A stretch of 64,000 nt of DNA. It comes from Flammeovirga aprica JL-4 (GTDB lineage Bacteria; Bacteroidota; Bacteroidia; Cytophagales; Flammeovirgaceae). The notes beneath the pieces were generated by a model. The model saw nothing but the letters and a program-made list of their open reading frames with translations. It made no database searches and was not told the DNA's origin. The stretch spans positions 62,001 through 126,000 of the forward strand of contig NZ_JABANE010000006.1 in NCBI RefSeq assembly GCF_012844305.1. Direction: 5' to 3'. Made by a program: the position numbers and the translations under genes. Below, piece after piece: positions 27,001 to 34,967 of this stretch. Numbering within the stretch: the stretch's first letter is position 1; each line of letters starts with the position of its first letter.

Positions 27001-27142
27001 TGGTAGAAATTTAGCATTGCTTTACAGCGGAGTTGATGGTATTGATCCTGAATCTTTAGTATCAAGAGGAATGTTAGGAATTGAGTATGCTGCTATCCCT
27101 TCTTCAGCAAGTTATGGTTTTAACTTAAACTTGAAATTCTAA
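24011..27142 (+). CDS. SusC/RagA-family TonB-linked outer-membrane protein
   Basis: 1043 residues. A signal peptide ends at FLQAQ. A carboxypeptidase-regulatory-like domain follows (VKGTVSENGTGEPLPGVNV). LEEVVVTAFG and the plug come next (NGLSGKVSGVQITKT, SRVVIRGNNSL, PLYIVDGVPIDN, LKGPAAAALYGSRAAGGV). The rest is a barrel ending in LNLKF. It is the transporter half of a SusCD pair that takes up a glycan or peptide. No glycosidase gene lies next to the pair, so the ligand is open; peptides or simple oligosaccharides are possible. It is divergent from a LytS/LytTR system. Confidence 0.96.
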   Translation: MKFRLLTLVISLLLMTNFLQAQESLVKGTVSENGTGEPLPGVNVLIKGTSVGTTTDFNGEFSLTVGEGSTLSFSYIGYKTQDVEVGTQTSFDISLEVDAEQLEEVVVTAFGMERESKALGYAVQEVKGDDLAVAKEPSVINGLSGKVSGVQITKTAGGAGGSSRVVIRGNNSLTGSNQPLYIVDGVPIDNSSFYNTGSYWDGGVDYGDGIGDINPDDIESLSVLKGPAAAALYGSRAAGGVILITTKKGKNRNGKLTVEYNGNFTFENPLVLPNFQNEYGLGRDGVIPAAEEIRSQQNSQSSWGPRMQGQTYTDWTGNESQYTAQPDNVKDFFNTGTTMMNSIAVGGGDEKANFRLSYANLKNEGMVPTSTFERNSVGLRGSMKKGILTVDSKVNYFNVKGYNRAYMAETMENPMFTFINMGRSVRTQDLKNNTMRDGEHFNFSNNQFLMNPYYALEKAPNWDEKNRVLGFVSAKFDIMEGLSFQARTGLDHWTHDRFRTSPKGAEGTVYRPAGRLEKDAFNVTEQNTDFIFNFKKDFSSDLSLSAIAGANFLHQNVVYTNTLAGALVERDWYSFNNADGGTATRENITEKKVHSVFGSANIGYKNVLFLDLTARNDWSSALPNQSFFYPSVTGAFAFSELLDVDESIFTFGKVRASWAKVGKDTDPYSTSLAYSIITQDVINGQPAGAIGTITNRGDITSVSVIDPNLLPEITTSWEIGADLKFLNNRIGLDVTYYSGISENQVIPVPLPNTAGAQSIVVNQGSMKNSGIELMLTANAIQKGSFNWDITANFTKNTNELVSLYEEVGLDELLLNQSARGEVRILAQTGKPYGQIVGRQLVRDASGNPQFNAETGEDGLTVYTPQFEEDKELGNITPDFMLGLSNRFSYKNFVMNVVLDAKIGGDMFSYTNYNLHRNGHHQTTADQRNAGGVNVSVDGSVQKIDTQAYYDAIGNSAVADAFVQDASYVKLREVSFGYKLPTSLTQKVYIQGATISFIGRNLALLYSGVDGIDPESLVSRGMLGIEYAAIPSSASYGFNLNLKF

Positions 27143-27215
27143 CAAAGTAATTCATTCTAAATAGTACACAGTACATTATGTATTGTGTACTTGAAATACA
27201 CAAAATCTTTAGATT

Positions 27216-28661
27216 ATGAAATTTACAAAGTCCATTAAAAATATATTAGTTGCAGGAGCCTTGCTTATATCAGGAGCTTCTTGTACAAGTGATTTTGAGG
27301 AAATCAATACAAACCCAAACATTCCTTCTAACCAACCAAGTGCGGCACAGTATTTTACATTTGCTCAGTTAGCTACTTCAGGTGTTGGTCATGAAACTCC
27401 ACGTTTGAATAGCCTTTCAACAGGTGTTTGGAGTATGCATTTCACAACTTCTTTTGGTACTGACAACCAAACTTGGGTAACAGGTACTGGACCAATGTGG
27501 GTAGAAGAATACTTCAATAACTCATACATCAAAGTGCTAGGTAACTTACTTGCAGCTCAAATGCAATTGGAGTCAGAGAGTGCTGGTTATGCTATGATGG
27601 AAGTATGGAGAGTATATCATGCGCACAGAATGGCTGACTTGTACGGTCACATTCCTTATTCAGAAGCAGGAAAAGCATTGACGGATGGTATTTTGAAGCC
27701 TAAGTATGATGCACAATCTGAAGTATATTCAGATATGATCAATGTACTTTCAGCTGCTATTGCTAAGTTAAGCGGTGGAGGAAACACTTTTGGAGCACAA
27801 GACCTGATTTATGGTGGTGATCATGCAATGTGGGCAAAGTTTGCTAACTCTTTAAAGTTACGTTTAGCAAATAGAGTAGGTAACACTTCAGCAATTCAAG
27901 AAGCATTAAATGCACCACTGATCACTTCATTGGATGATCAAGCTTTAATTCCTTACAGCGGTCAAGGTGATGTATGGAACATGGGTTCTAACGGAGATGT
28001 ATTCTCGTTCTCATGGTTACTTTCTCATCCTTCTCAAGGTATCTTGAATGTAATGACAGGTCGTGATATGGATGAAACAAATGACGATCCACGTTTAAGT
28101 GTATTCTTTGATAATTCTATTGCTGATTCTGATGCAAAAACACCTTGGTATACACCAACAATTTCACACGGTGAGGTACCTGCAGCAACAAATATTTTCA
28201 GAGTAAACCAAGCAAATTTAGGTGGAGCTGATTCTCCGGATTTATTGGTGACAGCAGCTGAAGTTGCATTCTTGAAAGCAGAACAATCATTATCTGAAGC
28301 AGATTTTATTGCAGGGGTTAACTTGTCACTATCACACTATGGTTTAGGTGATGATGTAGAGGCAAACTATCCTGTATTTGCAGCGAAATTAAAAGCAGAT
28401 TTTGCAGCAAATGCGAAAGCAGCAATTCTTACACAAAAGTGGGTAGCTATTATTGGTAATGGCCCTGAGTCTTTTGCAGAAGTAAGAAGAAACAGAGATT
28501 TGTTTTACGGTACTATTCTTCAACCAAATGTTGATTACGTAAAAACGATTTATGATAATTTCTCATTTGATCGTTTAGACTTTCCAAACAGTGAGAAAGC
28601 AAGTAATGCAGAAGGTGTAGAACAAGCTAAAACGCTTCCTGATAATTTCTGGTGGAACTAA
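27216..28661 (+). CDS. SusD/RagB-family nutrient-binding lipoprotein
   Basis: 481 residues with a lipobox SGASC (Cys23). TSDFEEINTNPN directly after it and the later ANSLKLRLANRVG are typical of the SusD-like_2 branch. QKWVAIIGNGPESFAEVRRN near the C-terminus is the conserved end region. It caps the SusC transporter at the cell surface and binds the ligand. It lies 73 bases downstream of SusC in the same operon and is followed by a strong terminator. Confidence 0.95.
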   Translation: MKFTKSIKNILVAGALLISGASCTSDFEEINTNPNIPSNQPSAAQYFTFAQLATSGVGHETPRLNSLSTGVWSMHFTTSFGTDNQTWVTGTGPMWVEEYFNNSYIKVLGNLLAAQMQLESESAGYAMMEVWRVYHAHRMADLYGHIPYSEAGKALTDGILKPKYDAQSEVYSDMINVLSAAIAKLSGGGNTFGAQDLIYGGDHAMWAKFANSLKLRLANRVGNTSAIQEALNAPLITSLDDQALIPYSGQGDVWNMGSNGDVFSFSWLLSHPSQGILNVMTGRDMDETNDDPRLSVFFDNSIADSDAKTPWYTPTISHGEVPAATNIFRVNQANLGGADSPDLLVTAAEVAFLKAEQSLSEADFIAGVNLSLSHYGLGDDVEANYPVFAAKLKADFAANAKAAILTQKWVAIIGNGPESFAEVRRNRDLFYGTILQPNVDYVKTIYDNFSFDRLDFPNSEKASNAEGVEQAKTLPDNFWWN

Positions 28662-28724
28662 GTCCTCCACATTTAAAAAGAATTTAGGTGAATAATAATA
28701 TAACGGACAATGAATTAAATACAA

Positions 28725-28755
28725 GCAGAGGAAATTTTCTCCTCTGCCTGTTTTA
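28725..28755 (+). terminator. Intrinsic terminator of the SusCD operon
   Basis: GCAGAGGA (28725-28732) pairs with 28740-28747, extended by AAA/TTT, followed by CTGTTTT. Confidence 0.75.
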
Positions 28756-28914
28756 CTAATTGTTTCAGTAAGTAAGTACTAAGCCAAAAATAATTGATTA
28801 TTAATTCTTAATTATTTTTTGTAAGTACAACGCAAAAAAACGAATGAATAGTGGTTCTATTGATCGTTTTTTAAAGGCAGTAATTGCAAAACAATAATAA
28901 GAATTAGTATTAAA

Positions 28915-29017
28915 TAATTTTGTCTTAGTACTTATATCAATAGTTTCAGGTATTTTGAACTTTGGTTTTTTTCATACAATAGTAAGGAAGACGTTGCAGT
29001 AGTAACGTCTTTTTTTG
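28915..29017 (+). ncRNA. Candidate short transcript with orphan terminator
   Basis: TAATTTTG at 28915-28922 matches the -7 consensus TAnnTTTG. About 75 bases later a hairpin (28988-28995 with 29004-29010) is followed by seven T. No reading frame of note lies between. It would give an RNA of roughly 85-90 bases. No -33 element at the right distance was seen. The rest of the 28756-29301 gap is AT-rich, with nothing else recognised. Confidence 0.3.
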
Positions 29018-29301
29018 TTTTAGAGAGGTTTCAAACATTCTCTTAATCACTAAGCCAAAATTATTAACTACATTTGGCGCAGAACTTCAATAGAAACTTA
29101 TCTCATGATAACATTATCTTTAGGTTGTTTAATGTTGTTAAGTTAAAATTATGTATAACCGCTTAAAGATTGTTAGGTCTTAAAACTTGCTAACGCTTAA
29201 TCAGTAAACTTTAATAAAGAATTCGTGAGTATTTATAATATTTACGTATAAAATGAGATACTCGATTTTATTTCGTTCTAAACAATCAAAATATTATCAT
29301 C

Positions 29302-29859
29302 ATGAAAAACCTCAAAAAATTATTATTATCGGCTGCAATGTTGATCAGTGTTACATTTTTAGTAACGTCTTGTTCATCAACGAAAATTGTGACAGATTAT
29401 AATCCTGGGACAAACTTCAATGCATACCAAACTTTTAGTCTTTTACCTTTCCAAAAGACAAACGCGAAAATTAATCAGTTTGACCGCGAAAGAGTAAAAA
29501 ATGCAGTCATTGCTAACATGCAAAACTTAGGATATACTTATTCTGAGCAGGATACTACAGCCGACTTGCAAGTGGGTATGGTATTCACTACAAAAGAAAA
29601 GAAAAGCGTAACTTCTTATAATGCCGGATACGGTGGATGGTACGGCCCTTGGGGTATGGGTGCTACTCACTATTCTGAGTATGAATATACTGAAGGTACT
29701 TTTGTAATTGATATTTTCGATACAAAAGAAAGAAAATTACTTTGGGAAGCAGCGGCAGTAAGTACGTTGTCTGAAAAGCAGGAAAGCCCAGTAGTTAGAG
29801 AAAGAAATATTAATCGTTTTGTGAAGAGTATTTTCAATAAATACCCCTCAAAATCTTAA
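29302..29859 (+). CDS. DUF4136 lipoprotein
   Basis: 185 residues with a lipobox VTSC (Cys24). KIVTDYNPGTNFNAYQTFSL matches the start of the DUF4136 domain, and ERKLLWEAAAVSTLSE and NRFVKSIFNKYP its end. A glycine/tyrosine/tryptophan-rich loop (GYGGWYGPWGMG) sits in the middle. Members are periplasm- or surface-facing lipoproteins without a known role. The gene stands alone and ends at a very stable bidirectional hairpin. Confidence 0.88.
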   Translation: MKNLKKLLLSAAMLISVTFLVTSCSSTKIVTDYNPGTNFNAYQTFSLLPFQKTNAKINQFDRERVKNAVIANMQNLGYTYSEQDTTADLQVGMVFTTKEKKSVTSYNAGYGGWYGPWGMGATHYSEYEYTEGTFVIDIFDTKERKLLWEAAAVSTLSEKQESPVVRERNINRFVKSIFNKYPSKS

Positions 29860-29882
29860 AGGATAAAACGAAGTAATATAAA

Positions 29883-29929
29883 AAAGAAAGCATCGGATGA
29901 AATCAATCATCCGATGCTTTCTTTTTTTA
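29883..29929. terminator. Bidirectional terminator
   Basis: An 18-bp perfect stem (29883-29900 with 29907-29924) with a 6-base loop is A-rich on the left and T-rich on the right. It serves both the DUF4136 gene and the convergent exporter gene. Confidence 0.92.
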
Positions 29930-31159
29930 AATCACTTCGTCTCTATTATCAAGATTAGGATAGTAAGTACTGTAAGCGACAAGCATACCCACCACAATGG
30001 CACAGAACATTAATAGGCCAGAGGTACCGATACTTGGATTATCAATGATAGGATCATTTCTGAACTGATGTGATAATCCCATAAATAATCTACTTCCAGG
30101 TACGAGTATAACAATGCCCTGTAATAGGTAAACGGAAGGTGGAACATTTCTCCATTTACTGAGTAGAATGCTTAAAAATGTGATCAGAAAGGCACTGATA
30201 AACGTACCGAAAATCCAGCCAATATTTTCTTGAAATAGCATTGGTCCCCAGAAAGCGATCACAGCAAGGAATAATCCTATAAGTAGGTCTTTAAGCTTCG
30301 TATTGAACACCACTCCCAAACCAGCAGATAAAGCGGGCAGGGCAATCAAATGCATCCATTGAGGGATTTCATTGTTATAAATATCTTCTTCCAGTCCAAA
30401 CAAGAAGTGTCCTAGTGCCATGCCTAAATACACTCCAATAAAGAGTTTGAGGAAAATCATAATGGCATTGAAAAGGAAGCCGGACCCTGAGTTGAACTGA
30501 TTGAAGGAAATTTCTTCTAATGCAATAGAAATGGTCAAGCCAGGCACATATAAAATCACTGATGCAAGACTGAGCTCAATTACATCCAGATCAGGAATAT
30601 AGTACTTGCATAAACAGCCTAAAAATGCACAGATAAAGGCCGTGTAAAATTCCACCGTATAACGTGAAGTATTAAAACGACTTACCCCTTTTGTAATAAG
30701 ATACCCAATAAAACCCATCAGAAAACTAAACCAGAAAGTCACCCAACTTGCACCAATCAACCCTAAAAACGATGGAGGAATGATAGTATATGCCAACGCT
30801 AAAGTGAACTCATTGTAGATCTTCTTCTTTTGAATTACTTTATCAATATTCTCCGTGATAGTCTCATAGTCGTGCCCCTCTTTAAACGCCTTCCTAATTT
30901 GTTTATGAAGGTCAGCCAGTTTACCAAGGTTATTACTTCCTAAAGGAATGTATTGGAGCAATACTTGACGTTCTTTGGTCTGAGGGTCCTCTACCTGATA
31001 ATTGAGCGTATTAGTCGTTACTTGACATGAAACCTCTACACCAATATGCTTGGCGACATCTTGAATATAGGTCTCGACCCTTAAAGATGAACATCCGAAT
31101 TTATGGAGTGCATTTCCTATTTTTACTATTAAATTATATTTCTCTTCAAAGTTTTTCAT
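29927..31159 (-). CDS. ThrE-family threonine/serine exporter
   Basis: 410 residues. The soluble N-terminal part of ThrE (DUF1212) is visible: ALHKFGCSSLRVETYIQDVAK and VSCQVTTNTL. About ten membrane helices follow from residue 118, covering both the ThrE and ThrE_2 halves, which in other species are often two genes. It probably exports threonine, serine or related small molecules across the inner membrane. The gene is monocistronic. Confidence 0.88.
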   Translation of the reverse strand: MKNFEEKYNLIVKIGNALHKFGCSSLRVETYIQDVAKHIGVEVSCQVTTNTLNYQVEDPQTKERQVLLQYIPLGSNNLGKLADLHKQIRKAFKEGHDYETITENIDKVIQKKKIYNEFTLALAYTIIPPSFLGLIGASWVTFWFSFLMGFIGYLITKGVSRFNTSRYTVEFYTAFICAFLGCLCKYYIPDLDVIELSLASVILYVPGLTISIALEEISFNQFNSGSGFLFNAIMIFLKLFIGVYLGMALGHFLFGLEEDIYNNEIPQWMHLIALPALSAGLGVVFNTKLKDLLIGLFLAVIAFWGPMLFQENIGWIFGTFISAFLITFLSILLSKWRNVPPSVYLLQGIVILVPGSRLFMGLSHQFRNDPIIDNPSIGTSGLLMFCAIVVGMLVAYSTYYPNLDNRDEVI

Positions 31160-31273
31160 GGGTATAACAAAATATTATTTTGTTTAAGTGGAGCGAAATT
31201 AATTTATTTTTTGAGGGATTGAAAACTTTTAAGGTGGAATTTATCTATTATTAATATTCTCTGAATCACTGCT

Positions 31274-31304
31274 TTTGAGAGATTGATATAGTTTGTTATT
31301 TTTA
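31274..31304 (+). promoter_or_regulatory. Probable promoter of the esterase-like fusion gene
   Basis: TTTG at 31274-31277, a 19-base gap and TATTTTTA at 31297-31304 (one base off TAnnTTTG) lie 38 bases before the ATG at 31343. Confidence 0.5.
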
Positions 31305-31342
31305 GAGTTCGAAAACGACTATAACTTTAAATAATAACTACA

Positions 31343-33706
31343 ATGAGACAACAACTTAAAGCAATGCTCTCGATTTGCTTCTTACTATTAAATGCTACTC
31401 TTTTTGCACAACAAAAACTCAATTTTCATTACTATGATACGCTAAATTTCCATCATTTTTCAGCACTGAAAGAGGATATAGGAGATGCCAGAATTGTGTT
31501 ATTGGGCGAGCCCGATCACTTTCATGGTAACATCTTCACTGCTAAAACGGAAGTGATGAAAATGCTTCATGAAGAAATGGGATTTGAGATCGTAGCCTTT
31601 GAAAGTGGGTTTTATGATTTAAACAAATCGCATGAGGCAATTGCAAAAGGGGAAAATGTAAAATACGCCTATACAAAAAGTATTTTTTCAATTTGGACTT
31701 CTCAAGAAGAGTTCCATCCATTTATGGATTATGTCGCTGAAAACTATGAAATGCTGAAAGTACATGGTTTTGACAATCAGATTAGTGGTCATTATGCTCA
31801 AGAAACATTGATCGAAGATTTTGCTCCTTACTTTGAAAATGAAGGAGATTATCAGATATGGCATAATAACATGAATTATATCCAGGATTATTACTTCCCG
31901 AAGTTTTTAAATCTAGCCGATTTTCTAAGTAAAAATGAAGCATTGAAAGAAGCTATTTCAAAATCTTCTAATCCTCAAAAGGAAGATCTGATCCAAACAC
32001 TTTCTTTTATTTCTGAATCGGCAAAAGATTACTATCACAATGATCCCGGAAATAAATCACAAGAAGATTTCAAAGCCAAAGACAGTAATATCAGAGATCA
32101 ATTAATGGCTGAAAATCTATTGTATTTAGCCGAGAAATACCCAGATAAAAAGATTATTGTTTGGGGTGCGACTGGTCATCTGCTGAATAAAATAAGAGGA
32201 GCTCTTGAAGAGTTGGATGAGTTTAACCCAATGGGAAGTTATATTAAAGAGAAATGGGGAGATAAAGCTTATATCTTAGCCTTTACAGGACAAGACGATG
32301 ATATCTATACAGAAGATAATATTGAGGATCATTTTTATGAATCAGGAAATGCTTTTGCCTTTTTAAGTTTAAATGAGAAAGCTATTTTCAAAAGCAATGT
32401 TATTGGTACTGAAGGTGGAGGAATCGAAGAACTTGAAACAGATTGGTCGAAGGCTTTTGATGGGATGTTTTTTGTCAATCAGTTACAGAAAGGTACTTAT
32501 AAAGAATACAATTGTGGTACTTCAACACTTCCTGAAGAAAGCAATCAAACTGACGATAATGGAACTACATTTTCATTTGAATTAAAAGAAGGAGAGAAAA
32601 AAAGTATTCCTTCCCATTATCTAAAAGACAATATTTCTTTCAATAAGCAAAAAGGATTGGTCTATGATCAAAATACTAAAGCACCAATCCCTTTTGTGAA
32701 TGTCATTACTTCTTATTCAAAAATAGGAACATCTACTAATGAAAAAGGAAGTTTTGAAATTAGTATACCCTCAGAACAGGATTCTATCTTACTTTCATCA
32801 ATAGGTTATGAAACATTGAAGATTGCAACTTCTGATAACAACCTTGAAATTTACCTTCAACCTAAAGTAGAAGAAATGTCCACTTTGAACATTTCAAGTG
32901 AGCCATTGACAGCGAAGAGTATTATGAAAAAAGTAATTCAGAATATTCCTAAGAACTATAACCAAGGAGCCTTTTCTTATATCATAGAGGGAGGTATGGT
33001 ATTTAAAGCATTTAATGGAATCACCTATTTTGCAGAAAGAAAAATAGATTTATATAATCATGATGGTTATCAATCTACTTCTTTATTTGGACTGCAAGAT
33101 TTTAAGAGTTTTAATAATCTTTTTAGTGTAAAGATATGTGAAATGGATTCTATAAAGAATTCACCTCCACCTTTTAAGAAGGTTGATCCCAAAAAATCTC
33201 CTGGGTGGCAACGATTTTATGTTTCTTATGATATTATGGATGTCCGTCATAATAACTTTCTAGATAAAGGGAAGTTATCGAAATATGATCTTGAGTTTTC
33301 AGATGTCAAAATAGAAAATGGGAAAGAGATTTTTGTGATTAAATTTAAAGCAAAAAATGTATCGTTCAGAAGTAGTGTTTTCCTTGATATGAAAACAATT
33401 AATGGTGTACTCTATATTAATGCGGAAGATTATGCATTATTGAAAGCAGAATGTTATGTGACTCATGAGGGGGAAGAGATACAGAAGTACTATGATAGTG
33501 ATAAAAGATTAAGGAAATTAAAATTGAAAGTGCCATCAATGCCTTTTACTCAACAGGTCACCACTTACAAAAAAAGTAGTGAGGGGTATTATTATATGGA
33601 TGAAATTATATCGGAATCTAATCTGCCACTTAAACCTTCATTTGATCACTTAAAAGTGTCTGAGATAAAAATTGGAGAGCGAAACAGAGAAAATGAAATA
33701 AACTAA
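31343..33706 (+). CDS. Secreted erythromycin-esterase-like protein fused to a carboxypeptidase-like domain
   Basis: 787 residues. The signal peptide ends at LFAQ. Residues about 45-350 resemble erythromycin esterases: VLLGEPDHFHGN supplies Glu56 and His59, VAFESG gives Glu87, and VWGATGHLLN the late histidine. Residues about 433-510 form a CarboxypepD_reg-like domain (FVNVITSYSKIGTSTNEKG). The C-terminal 270 residues resemble the DUF5686-type regions found after such domains (AKSIMKKVIQNIPKNY). Real macrolide esterases are about 400 residues and cytoplasmic, so macrolide hydrolysis should not be assumed. The protein is probably periplasmic or surface-attached; its substrate is unknown. Confidence 0.8.
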   Translation: MRQQLKAMLSICFLLLNATLFAQQKLNFHYYDTLNFHHFSALKEDIGDARIVLLGEPDHFHGNIFTAKTEVMKMLHEEMGFEIVAFESGFYDLNKSHEAIAKGENVKYAYTKSIFSIWTSQEEFHPFMDYVAENYEMLKVHGFDNQISGHYAQETLIEDFAPYFENEGDYQIWHNNMNYIQDYYFPKFLNLADFLSKNEALKEAISKSSNPQKEDLIQTLSFISESAKDYYHNDPGNKSQEDFKAKDSNIRDQLMAENLLYLAEKYPDKKIIVWGATGHLLNKIRGALEELDEFNPMGSYIKEKWGDKAYILAFTGQDDDIYTEDNIEDHFYESGNAFAFLSLNEKAIFKSNVIGTEGGGIEELETDWSKAFDGMFFVNQLQKGTYKEYNCGTSTLPEESNQTDDNGTTFSFELKEGEKKSIPSHYLKDNISFNKQKGLVYDQNTKAPIPFVNVITSYSKIGTSTNEKGSFEISIPSEQDSILLSSIGYETLKIATSDNNLEIYLQPKVEEMSTLNISSEPLTAKSIMKKVIQNIPKNYNQGAFSYIIEGGMVFKAFNGITYFAERKIDLYNHDGYQSTSLFGLQDFKSFNNLFSVKICEMDSIKNSPPPFKKVDPKKSPGWQRFYVSYDIMDVRHNNFLDKGKLSKYDLEFSDVKIENGKEIFVIKFKAKNVSFRSSVFLDMKTINGVLYINAEDYALLKAECYVTHEGEEIQKYYDSDKRLRKLKLKVPSMPFTQQVTTYKKSSEGYYYMDEIISESNLPLKPSFDHLKVSEIKIGERNRENEIN

Positions 33707-33711
33707 AAGGT

Positions 33712-33737
33712 AAGGTGAGTCAAAAGGCTCACCTTTT
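33712..33737. terminator. Bidirectional terminator
   Basis: AAGGTGAG (33712-33719) pairs with 33728-33735, followed by TT on the plus strand. It separates the esterase-like gene from the convergent HxlR gene, whose stop codon begins at 33738. Confidence 0.7.
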
Positions 33738-34097
33738 CTATTCCTCAATTTCTTCAATTTTCGGATCCCATTTCACCGCTTCTTCACCCCATTCAGAAAT
33801 CATGACCAATAAAGGAATAAGTGTTTTCCCGAAATCAGTCATGCTATATTCTACTCTCAAAGGAGGTTTGTCAGTAGGGATCACATTCCTTTCAATCAGT
33901 CTATCCTCTTCCAATTGCTTCAGTTGAAGGCTCAATGTCCTTTCACTTACCGTAGGAATTAATTTTCGAATCTCATTATACCTTAAAGTACCATTTTTTA
34001 GATGAATCAAAATCACTGATTTCCATTTTCCACCTATATATTTCATAGTCAAGCTCGTACAACAAGGGTACTCTTTTCCGTCTACCTTAAATTTCAT
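33738..34097 (-). CDS. HxlR-family transcriptional regulator
   Basis: 119 residues with one winged helix (MKYIGGKWKSVILIHL, RYNEIRKLIPTVSERTLSLQLKQLEEDRLI). Two adjacent cysteines, Cys12 and Cys13 (YPCCTS), lie just before the first helix, where the redox-sensing cysteine of HypR and YodB-type regulators is placed. It is divergent from a nitroreductase gene, exactly as hypR is to hypO in Bacillus. It is probably a sensor of electrophiles or disulfide stress that controls this nitroreductase. Confidence 0.9.
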   Translation of the reverse strand: MKFKVDGKEYPCCTSLTMKYIGGKWKSVILIHLKNGTLRYNEIRKLIPTVSERTLSLQLKQLEEDRLIERNVIPTDKPPLRVEYSMTDFGKTLIPLLVMISEWGEEAVKWDPKIEEIEE

Positions 34098-34151
34098 GCT
34101 TGTTTTTATTAAATAAACGTTAAAAATAGATACTTACATTTTTGCCCGTTA

Positions 34152-34182
34152 TTGATTTCTATAACAACACTAATTATGTTTG
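34152..34182 (+). promoter_or_regulatory. Promoter of the nitroreductase gene
   Basis: TTG at 34152-34154, a 20-base gap and TATGTTTG at 34175-34182 fit the Bacteroidota consensus exactly. Transcription should start near 34188. Confidence 0.6.
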
Positions 34183-34204
34183 TAACTATCAAAAGTAAAG
34201 TTAC
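34182..34204. promoter_or_regulatory. Candidate HxlR operator
   Basis: GTAACT (34182-34187) and AGTTAC (34199-34204) form an inverted repeat with an 11-base spacer, overlapping the predicted transcription start of the nitroreductase gene. Repression by the divergent HxlR protein would be expected from this position. Confidence 0.4.
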
Positions 34205-34299
34205 TAAAATTTATTTAGATACTTCTTCTAAAACAGAATTATTAGCAACTGCTTTTCAATTTAAAGTTCAGAAAATCAAACAATAAAAAGATAAACATT

Positions 34300-34899
34300 A
34301 TGGAATTCTTAGAAGTAGCAAAATCGAGATACACTACAAAAAAATACGACGCCTCTAAAAAAGTAAGTGCAGTTGATATTGAAAAAATCAAAGAAATCCT
34401 TCAATACAGCCCCTCTTCAATCAATTCTCAACCTTGGAAATTTACAATTGTAGGTGATCAAGAAGTAAAAGAGAAATTAGGTAAAGCTTCTTACTTCAAT
34501 GAGGAGAAATTAGTAGAAGGAAGTCACGTTGTAGTATTTAGTGTAGTAGATGATTTGGCGAAGTTTGAAGGCAAAATGGAGTCTTACTTAGCGGAAGGTG
34601 CAGTTTGGTACTACAATAATTTCTTAAAACCTCAAGGTGAGGAAAAAATCAAAACATGGATGTCTGAACAAGTGTACCTTGCAGTAGGTTATTTCTTGTC
34701 AGCAATCGCTTCTATGGATATTGATTCTACACCAATGGAAGGTATTGAAAATGATAAATACAAAGAGATTTTAGGTTTGGAAGGATATCAGCCACTTGTA
34801 GCCGTTATGATCGGTTATAGAGATGAGGAAGACGGTAACCAACCTTCTAAAACTTCAAAACAAAGATTAGAAATGCAAGAGGTCGTAGAGTTAGTCTAA
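34300..34899 (+). CDS. NfsB-like FMN-dependent nitroreductase
   Basis: 199 residues, one nitroreductase domain. The FMN-binding start SRYTTKKYD (Arg10) is followed by SPSSINSQPWKF and near the end VAVMIGYRDEEDGNQ. Such enzymes use NAD(P)H to reduce quinones and nitro compounds. The arrangement with the divergent cysteine-containing HxlR gene suggests induction by electrophile stress. Its promoter fits the consensus and overlaps an inverted repeat. The leader is about 110 bases. Confidence 0.93.
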   Translation: MEFLEVAKSRYTTKKYDASKKVSAVDIEKIKEILQYSPSSINSQPWKFTIVGDQEVKEKLGKASYFNEEKLVEGSHVVVFSVVDDLAKFEGKMESYLAEGAVWYYNNFLKPQGEEKIKTWMSEQVYLAVGYFLSAIASMDIDSTPMEGIENDKYKEILGLEGYQPLVAVMIGYRDEEDGNQPSKTSKQRLEMQEVVELV

Positions 34900-34932
34900 C
34901 CTCCGAAGTTGTATAATAAATGATAGATGAGT

Positions 34933-34967
34933 ATAGCCTTCACTGTTTTGTGAAGGCTATTTTTATA
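34933..34967 (+). terminator. Intrinsic terminator of the nitroreductase gene
   Basis: ATAGCCTTCAC (34933-34943) pairs perfectly with 34950-34960, followed by TTTTTATA. Confidence 0.85.

Noticed and set aside
34176..34286. 36-codon frame just before the nitroreductase gene
   Set aside because: Its ATG lies inside the consensus -7 box (34175-34182), so it would not be on the transcript; composition looks like intergenic DNA.
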